Shown here one piece after another: positions 58,946-64,000 of a DNA stretch of 64,000 nt (its first letter is position 1; every line of letters begins with the position of its first letter). Origin of the DNA: Bhargavaea ullalensis (GTDB lineage: Bacteria; Bacillota; Bacilli; Bacillales_A; Planococcaceae); NCBI RefSeq assembly GCF_040545425.1, contig NZ_JBEPLW010000003.1; one strand, written 5' to 3'. Below the pieces are notes generated by a model, which saw only the letters and a list, made by a program, of their open reading frames with translations, was not told the DNA's origin and did no database searches. Position numbers and translations under genes: made by a program.

Positions 58946-60274
58946 ATGGAAAAGAAAGATATGAGGCGCGTGCTCATCGCCAGCCTCGTCGGCAGTTCGA
59001 TCGAGTGGTTCGACTATTTCCTGTACGGAACCGTCGCGGCACTTGTGTTCAATACGATGTTCTTTGTGGCGGATGACCCGTCGATCGGGCTCATCCTGGC
59101 TTATGCGTCGTTTGCGCTGTCGTTCTTCATCCGGCCGCTCGGCGGAGTGATCTTCAGCCATATCGGCGACCGGATCGGCCGGAAGAAGACGCTTGTCCTG
59201 ACGCTCAGTTTGATGGGGATCGCCACATTCGGCATGGGGCTCCTGCCGACTTATTACGCAATCGGCATCTGGGCGCCGATCCTGCTCATCACCCTACGGC
59301 TCATCCAGGGACTCGGGATCGGCGGAGAATGGGGCGGTGCAATGCTGCTCGCCGTGGAATACGCACCGCCTGAAAAGCGCGGTTTCTTCGGTTCCGTTCC
59401 CCAGATGGGGGTCACCATCGGAATGGTGCTCGGAACGCTCGCACTGTCCATCATGACGCTCCTTCCTGAAGCCGCTTTCATGAGCTGGGGCTGGCGCGTG
59501 CCGTTCCTGCTGAGTGCGCTGCTCGTCCTGTTCGGCCTCTGGATCCGAAAAGGGATCGAAGAAACGCCTTCGTTCAAGGAAGTGCAGGCAAAAGGCACCA
59601 TCCCGAAAGTGCCGGTCGTCGACACGTTCAAGTATCACTGGCGCGAAGTGCTCATCGCTGTCGGGGCAAAAGTCGTCGAGACGGCGCCATTCTACATTTT
59701 CGGAACGTTCGTCGTTTCATACGCTACGACGAACGTCGGCCATTCAAGCAATGAAGTGCTCATGGCGGTCATGATTGCCACGATCATCACGACGATCCTG
59801 ATCCCGATCATGGGCCGGCTGTCGGACAAAGTCGGCCGCAAGCCGCTGTATGTGTACGGGGCGATCGCGATGGCGCTGTATGCGTTCCCGTATTTCTGGA
59901 TGCTCCACCAGGGGTCCAATCTCATGATGTTCGTCGCGACGATCATCGGGCTCGGCATCATCTGGGCGCCGATTACGGCGGTCCTCGGGACGATGTTCTC
60001 GGAGATCTTCTCGGCGGAAGTCCGCTACACGGGCATTTCGCTCGGCTATCAGATCGGTGCGGCGCTTGCCGGCGGAACCGCTCCGCTCATCGCGGCCTCG
60101 CTGCTGCTGAAGTTCAATAATTCCTATGTACCGGTCGCGCTTTACATCATCTTCACGGCCGTCGTGTCGCTGATCGCCATCTGGGCGGTGCGCGACCGCC
60201 GCGATCAGCACCTGGACGAGCCGGCAATGGAAGAAAACACCCCAGCACCGGTCCGTCAGAAGGAGTTCGTGTAA
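58946..60274 (+). CDS. MFS transporter, metabolite:proton symporter (MHS) family
   Basis: 442 residues from ATG 58946 (TTGGGGGAAA upstream), twelve membrane segments. SSIEWFDYFLYGTVAALVFN and GDRIGRKKTLVLTLSLMGIATFGMG are diagnostic of the MHS branch (ProP, KgtP, shikimate carriers). The repeated loop (GRLSDKVGRKPLYVYG) is present. It probably takes up a small organic acid, betaine or amino acid that the next enzymes convert. Repressor and operator lie directly upstream. Confidence 0.9.
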   Translation: MEKKDMRRVLIASLVGSSIEWFDYFLYGTVAALVFNTMFFVADDPSIGLILAYASFALSFFIRPLGGVIFSHIGDRIGRKKTLVLTLSLMGIATFGMGLLPTYYAIGIWAPILLITLRLIQGLGIGGEWGGAMLLAVEYAPPEKRGFFGSVPQMGVTIGMVLGTLALSIMTLLPEAAFMSWGWRVPFLLSALLVLFGLWIRKGIEETPSFKEVQAKGTIPKVPVVDTFKYHWREVLIAVGAKVVETAPFYIFGTFVVSYATTNVGHSSNEVLMAVMIATIITTILIPIMGRLSDKVGRKPLYVYGAIAMALYAFPYFWMLHQGSNLMMFVATIIGLGIIWAPITAVLGTMFSEIFSAEVRYTGISLGYQIGAALAGGTAPLIAASLLLKFNNSYVPVALYIIFTAVVSLIAIWAVRDRRDQHLDEPAMEENTPAPVRQKEFV

Positions 60275-60298
60275 ACTCAGAAAAAGGTGGTTTTTGGA

Positions 60299-61294
60299 TT
60301 GATTACGATGAATGAGGAACAGATTATGGACCTGTACGGCATGGACGATGCCATCCGCGACGTGGCGGGGGTGCTTGATTCGCTTGCAGCGGGAAAGGTG
60401 GAAAACCCGGTCCGGACGGTAATCGAGTTTCCGGACCGGAGCGCCTCGGTCCTTTACATGCCGTGCGCCGATCTCGCGGACGGGATTGCGACGAATAAAA
60501 CCGTCACGATCTTCCCGGAAAATCCGCAGTCGAATGGCCTCCCGACAACACAGGGCGTTGTGCTCGTGACCGACGCGACCGACGGGCGGCACCTGGCCAT
60601 GCTGAACGCCTCTTATCTGACGCGTCTGCGGACAGGCGCGATGAGCGGACTCGCGACGGACCGGCTGGCGGGAAAAGATGCGTCCGTCCTTTGCGTGATC
60701 GGCACCGGGGGCATGGCGTATGAGCAGGTGCTCGGCGTGCTGGCCGTGCGGGAGATCCGGGAAATCCTCCTCGTCAATCCGACCGAATCGAAGGCGCAGG
60801 CGTTCGGCGAGCGGCTGCGGAATGAAGGCCGGATTGGAGAAGAAGTGAAGATGGAGATCATCCGGGATGTCGATGAAGCAGTGAAGCGGGCCGATATCAT
60901 CAACTGCGCCACCCGCTCGGAAACACCGGTGTTTGACGGGGCGGCCGTCCAACCGGGCACTCATGTGAACGGGGTCGGCTCCTATCTTCCGCATATGCGC
61001 GAAGTGGATGTTGAGTTTATCTCCCGCTGTTCGAAGATCGTGGCAGACGACCGGCACGGCGTCATGGAGGAGGCCGGCGAGCTCATCCACGCGGACCGCG
61101 AAACCGGCTGGTCGTTCGACGACCTTCACGGAGAACTCGTCCATCTGGTGACCGGGAAAGTTCCGGGCCGGGAACGCAAAGAGGAAATCACGTTCTTCAA
61201 GTGTGTCGGTGCCGCCTACTATGACCTCGCCGTCGCAAAAGGTGTGTACCGGAAGGCGGAAAAAGAACATCGGGGCATGAGAGCAGACGTATGA
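60299..61294 (+). CDS. ornithine cyclodeaminase/mu-crystallin family protein
   Basis: 331 residues. I favour TTG 60299 (AAAGGTGG eight bases upstream); ATG 60308 is an alternative. The family's NAD-binding fold is CVIGTGGMAYEQVLGVL, and the substrate-side motifs are MPCADLADGIATNKTVTIFP, LTRLRTGAMSGLA and the VGSYLPHMREVD segment. Members act as ornithine or lysine cyclodeaminase, alanine dehydrogenase or pyrroline/ketimine reductase. 24 bp after the MHS carrier, so it should process that substrate. Confidence 0.87.
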   Translation: MITMNEEQIMDLYGMDDAIRDVAGVLDSLAAGKVENPVRTVIEFPDRSASVLYMPCADLADGIATNKTVTIFPENPQSNGLPTTQGVVLVTDATDGRHLAMLNASYLTRLRTGAMSGLATDRLAGKDASVLCVIGTGGMAYEQVLGVLAVREIREILLVNPTESKAQAFGERLRNEGRIGEEVKMEIIRDVDEAVKRADIINCATRSETPVFDGAAVQPGTHVNGVGSYLPHMREVDVEFISRCSKIVADDRHGVMEEAGELIHADRETGWSFDDLHGELVHLVTGKVPGRERKEEITFFKCVGAAYYDLAVAKGVYRKAEKEHRGMRADV

Positions 61295-61303
61295 TGGAAG
61301 AGA

Positions 61304-61340
61304 AGGGGATGTATGCGGTCACGCGGCATTCCCTTTTTTG
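61304..61340 (+). terminator. terminator after the cyclodeaminase-like gene
   Basis: GGGGATG..GCG and CGC..CATTCCC arms with an internal mismatch, then TTTTTT. Confidence 0.7.
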
Positions 61341-61475
61341 GACATCCGGAGAGCGATCCGCCCGCAGGGGAAAAAGACGGACACAGAAAGCAATTTGCCG
61401 CATCCGGGATCGGAACGCGACTCACTCGCAGCCCGATCATTCACTGCACATGCATTCAATAAAGGAGAGCTTTAC

Positions 61476-62405
61476 ATGAGAAACATGAAAGCGTTCGTAA
61501 AGGAAAGCGACCGGCCGGACGATCTCCGGTTTGCGGAAATGCCGATTCCGGAACCGGGGGAGCATGAATTGCTCGTCCGGGTGAAGGCGGTCGGCGTCGG
61601 GATCCACGATGGCTACTTCCTTCCTCGGGACATGCACTATCCGTACCCGATCGGGATTGAAGCGGCGGGCGTCGTTGAACGGGCGGGCGACGGGGTGAGT
61701 GCCTTCCGTGCCGGAGAGCGGATCGCCTTTGTGAGCATGATGCAGCCAAAAGGCGGAACGTGGGCGGAGTATGCGGTGGTTTCGGAGGACTCGCTCATTT
61801 TGAGGATCCCGGAACGGATGTCGTTTGAAGAGGCGGCGGCAGTTCCGGTCGCCGGCAATACCGTGCTCAAAGCGCTCGGCCCCCTGCAACTGAGAGCAGG
61901 TCTGGCACTGTTCATCGCAGGTGCATCAGGCGCAATCGGGACGTTGGCCATCCAGCTCGCCAAGAAGGAAGGCTGCCGGGTGGCCGGTTCCGCTTCTGCA
62001 AAAAATCATGCCTACATGAAATCGCTGGGAGCGGACTTCACGGTGGATTACCGGGATCCCGGATGGCAACGGCAGATCATCGGATGGAGTGCAGGCGGAG
62101 CGGATGCGGCGCTGGCGATCCAGCCGGGGACCGCAAACGACTGTCTGCCGGTCGTGAGGGACGGAGGACGGATCGTTCCGGTGTCGGGTGATCAGGTTCC
62201 GTCCGCCGGCGGGGTCAGAGTGGTCCCGTTTCCGTATCAGGCAGATGTCCGCAGCCGACTGTCGGACATGATGGACGACATTGCCGAAGGCCGTCTGCAT
62301 TTGGAGATTGAACAGATCTACCCGTTCGCAGAGGGCTTGGAGGCACTCAGGAAAACACAGACCCGGCATGCGCGAGGGAAACTTGTGTTGACCATGGAAC
62401 CGTGA
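61476..62405 (+). CDS. zinc-independent quinone oxidoreductase-like protein (MDR superfamily)
   Basis: 309 residues from ATG 61476 (AAAGGAGAGC upstream). GroES-like N-terminus (LLVRVKAVGVGIHDGYFL, PIGIEAAGVVERAGDGVSAF), then the NADP-binding AGASGAIGTLAIQLAKKEGCRVAGSA, seen as a Rossmann strand. The Cys and His of zinc alcohol dehydrogenases are missing, as in quinone oxidoreductases. It ends directly at the border of the 325-bp inverted-repeat element. Confidence 0.87.
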   Translation: MRNMKAFVKESDRPDDLRFAEMPIPEPGEHELLVRVKAVGVGIHDGYFLPRDMHYPYPIGIEAAGVVERAGDGVSAFRAGERIAFVSMMQPKGGTWAEYAVVSEDSLILRIPERMSFEEAAAVPVAGNTVLKALGPLQLRAGLALFIAGASGAIGTLAIQLAKKEGCRVAGSASAKNHAYMKSLGADFTVDYRDPGWQRQIIGWSAGGADAALAIQPGTANDCLPVVRDGGRIVPVSGDQVPSAGGVRVVPFPYQADVRSRLSDMMDDIAEGRLHLEIEQIYPFAEGLEALRKTQTRHARGKLVLTMEP

Positions 62406-62407
62406 TG

Positions 62408-62732
62408 GAAAAGGGCTGTCCGAAAAGCCAGTTCCACAGCAGAAAAAGCAAAAAGCAAGGACTCTGGTCGCTTTCCGCAGGCCAGTCGCCGAGCCTCCTC
62501 CGGCTTATAGCCGTGCGGGGCAAGCTCCATGCGCCAGCCCCTCGGGTCATAAGCCATTGCGCGCCGCGGAGCAGGCTCCGTTTTGCGCCCTGTCTTATGC
62601 CTGTCGGGGCTAAGCAGGCGCATTGCGCTCTTCTGGAGTCTCGGACAACCGGCTATCCTGCAGGAGTTTCCCGGCGTCCTTGCTTTTTGCTGTCTTACGG
62701 GGCCGTTCAGCACCTCTTGGACAGCCCTTTTC
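62408..62732. mobile_element. 325-bp non-coding element with 14-bp terminal inverted repeats
   Basis: The ends are perfect inverted copies of GAAAAGGGCTGTCC (62408-62421 and 62719-62732). The interior is rich in short complementary segments (for example GCTTTCCGC, GAGCCTCCTCCGGC, CAGGAGTTTCCCGGCGTCC) and has no plausible gene. It resembles the large structured intergenic repeats I recall from several Bacillus genomes. It fills the space between two convergent genes exactly, ending two bases before the stop of the GlnQ-type gene. MITE-like, or a structured RNA. Confidence 0.7.
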
Positions 62733-62734
62733 GT

Positions 62735-63457
62735 TCATAATACTTTCTGCAGAAAATCCTTGGCCCTTCCGGTTTTCGGATGAGAGAAAAACGTTTCCGG
62801 CGGACCTTCTTCAATCAGTGCACCCTGATCCAGGAAAAGCACCCGGTCGGCGACCTCCCGTGCGAATCCCATTTCATGGGTGACGACAATCATCGTCATG
62901 CCGCTTTTGGCAAGATCTTTCATGACGTCGAGCACTTCCTTGACCATCTCGGGATCAAGCGCCGATGTCGGCTCATCAAACAGCATCAGCCTCGGCTCCA
63001 TGGCAAGTGCCCGTGCAATTGCGACACGCTGTTTCTGGCCGCCGGACAGACTTGACGGATAAGCGCCGGCCTTGTCGCTGAGGCCGACGCGACTCAGCAA
63101 TCCGAGCGCCTTTTCTTCGGCAGCCGCTTTGGACAGTCTTTTCACTTTCACCGGAGCGTACGTCAGGTTACCGAGCACGGTGAGGTGGGGGAACAAGTGA
63201 AAGTGCTGGAACACCATGCCGATTTCCTGCCTGGCGGCGCGGACATCGGCCTTTGGGGACGTCAGCTCGGTGCCGTTGATTTGAACGGTTCCGCCGGTCG
63301 GCGTTTCCAGCAGATTGAGGCAGCGGAGAAAAGTCGATTTGCCGGAACCGGAAGGGCCGATGACGGCGACCACTTCGCCGGACGCCACATCCGTTGCAAT
63401 TCCCTTCAGCACCTCAAGTTCACCAAAAGATTTTCTGAGTCCTTCAACGTGTATCAC
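62735..63457 (-). CDS. polar amino acid ABC transporter ATP-binding protein (GlnQ type)
   Basis: 240 residues: Walker A GPSGSGKSTFLRCLNLLE, signature LSGGQKQRVAIARALAM, Walker B LMLFDEPTSALDPEMV and the switch VTHEMGFAREVADRVLFLDQG. These are typical of the polar amino acid group. Energises uptake by the permease encoded just upstream, with which it overlaps by 14 bases. The binding protein is not in the window. Confidence 0.92.
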   Translation of the reverse strand: MIHVEGLRKSFGELEVLKGIATDVASGEVVAVIGPSGSGKSTFLRCLNLLETPTGGTVQINGTELTSPKADVRAARQEIGMVFQHFHLFPHLTVLGNLTYAPVKVKRLSKAAAEEKALGLLSRVGLSDKAGAYPSSLSGGQKQRVAIARALAMEPRLMLFDEPTSALDPEMVKEVLDVMKDLAKSGMTMIVVTHEMGFAREVADRVLFLDQGALIEEGPPETFFSHPKTGRAKDFLQKVL

Positions 63458-64000
63458 TGGCGTTCATCCTCCTTTCAATCTGGCGTCCGATGAGCGTGAG
63501 GATCATGACGAGGATCCAGTAGATCAATCCGACGAACAGGAGCGGTTCAAACTGGCGGTACATGCTGGCACCGACCACCTGCGCCCTGCGCATGAGGTCC
63601 AGGTAGCCGATCGTTGAGACGAGGGCCGATTCTTTTGTCAGGGTGATCACTTCATTCATAAGGGCGGGCAGGATGTTTTTGAATGCCTGCGGGAGAATGA
63701 TGTCTTTCATCATGGAGCGGTACGGAATGCCGAGTGCCTGGGCGGCCTCCACCTGTCCTTTGTCGACCGCCTGGATGCCGGCCCGGATAATCTCTGAAAT
63801 ATAGGCGGCCGAGTTCAGGCCAAACGCCGTGATCGCCGACAGAAATGGCGTGATGTCATATCCGGTCAGCTGCGGAACGGCAAAGTAAATCAGCATGAGC
63901 TGCAGGATCAGCGGCGTTCCCCTGAAGATCGACGTATACGTGACGGCGAATATTCGCAGTGGTGCGGGTCCGCTGATTTTGAACAGGGCGAGCAGCGTGC
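63444..64000 (-). CDS. polar amino acid ABC transporter permease, N-terminus outside window
   Basis: The frame is open to the edge of the window, so about 185 C-terminal residues are seen. They hold the HisMQ permease signature TSIFRGTPLILQLMLIYF, then GLNSAAYISEIIRAGIQ and the EAA loop GQVEAAQALGIPYRSMMKDIILPQA. Forms the channel of a glutamine/histidine/cystine-type importer with the GlnQ-type ATPase. The first roughly 30-40 residues and the start lie beyond 64000. Confidence 0.92.
   Translation of the reverse strand, partial: TLLALFKISGPAPLRIFAVTYTSIFRGTPLILQLMLIYFAVPQLTGYDITPFLSAITAFGLNSAAYISEIIRAGIQAVDKGQVEAAQALGIPYRSMMKDIILPQAFKNILPALMNEVITLTKESALVSTIGYLDLMRRAQVVGASMYRQFEPLLFVGLIYWILVMILTLIGRQIERRMNASDTR

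Noticed and set aside
59744..61270. 508-codon minus-strand frame under the MHS and cyclodeaminase genes
   Set aside because: Antisense shadow with extreme Arg, Asp and His content; the plus-strand genes have clear families.
62408..62732. Coding frames within the inverted-repeat element
   Set aside because: Short frames in all directions without ribosome sites or family likeness; the structure is that of a non-coding repeat.
1..64000. tRNA or rRNA genes
   Set aside because: I looked for conserved rRNA stretches and T-loop GGTTCGAATC-type sequences and saw none that fold as tRNA.

Overview
The window is chromosomal DNA of a Gram-positive, GC-rich member of the Bacilli. I infer this from the strong AGGAGG ribosome sites, the TTG and GTG starts, the Bacillus-type Fur box and cre sites, a SigL/RpoN sigma factor, CgoX-type haem synthesis, and Rho-independent terminators between most units. 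The gene set and base composition suggest a high-GC Planococcaceae such as Bhargavaea, but no rRNA or tRNA is present to prove this.

1-1.7 kb: one end of a two-gene insertion element (DUF6431-like protein plus DDE transposase, reading out of the window), a large hairpin, and two arrays of 21-bp repeats.

1.8-23.6 kb: a catabolic island for hydroxyproline and proline-rich (collagen-type) peptides. A three-subunit flavin/iron-sulfur dehydrogenase, a 4-hydroxyproline epimerase, a degenerate racemase paralogue, an NhaC-type carrier, a DapA-type deaminase and an aldehyde dehydrogenase give a complete route from trans-4-hydroxy-L-proline to 2-oxoglutarate. A sigma-54 activator, rpoN itself, a prolidase, a five-gene peptide ABC importer and a prolyl oligopeptidase lie in the same block. 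At least four, probably five, -24/-12 promoters are readable, and a 17-bp motif recurs upstream of three of them.

23.9-34.7 kb: endonuclease V, a lone YezG-like immunity protein, a nucleoside/ribose salvage unit (ribokinase, reductase-like protein, nucleoside hydrolase), malic enzyme, a YciI-like protein, and a Fur-controlled siderophore importer divergent from a ferredoxin-NADP reductase.

35-39 kb: an RpiR regulator, GNAT protein, N-succinylamino-acid racemase/OSBS and a YkvI-like carrier, probably for D-amino acids. 39.2-47.5 kb: a sialic acid operon (nanE, nanA, sodium symporter, an unexpected FAD enzyme, nanK, RpiR regulator, nagA). 47.7-53.2 kb: an AlkA-type glycosylase, a guanine-riboswitch purine permease/phosphoribosyltransferase unit, cgoX/hemY and fructokinase.

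53.4-64 kb: tandem pRiA4b ORF-3-like paralogues, an acetamidase/formamidase, an XRE-cupin regulator with a palindromic operator, an MHS transporter, an ornithine cyclodeaminase-like protein and a quinone oxidoreductase-like protein. After these come a 325-bp element with 14-bp terminal inverted repeats and a polar amino acid ABC importer that runs out of the window.

The most unusual signals are the compact sigma-54 regulon, which includes its own sigma gene, and unrelated families of intergenic arrays that all keep an exact 21-bp period.
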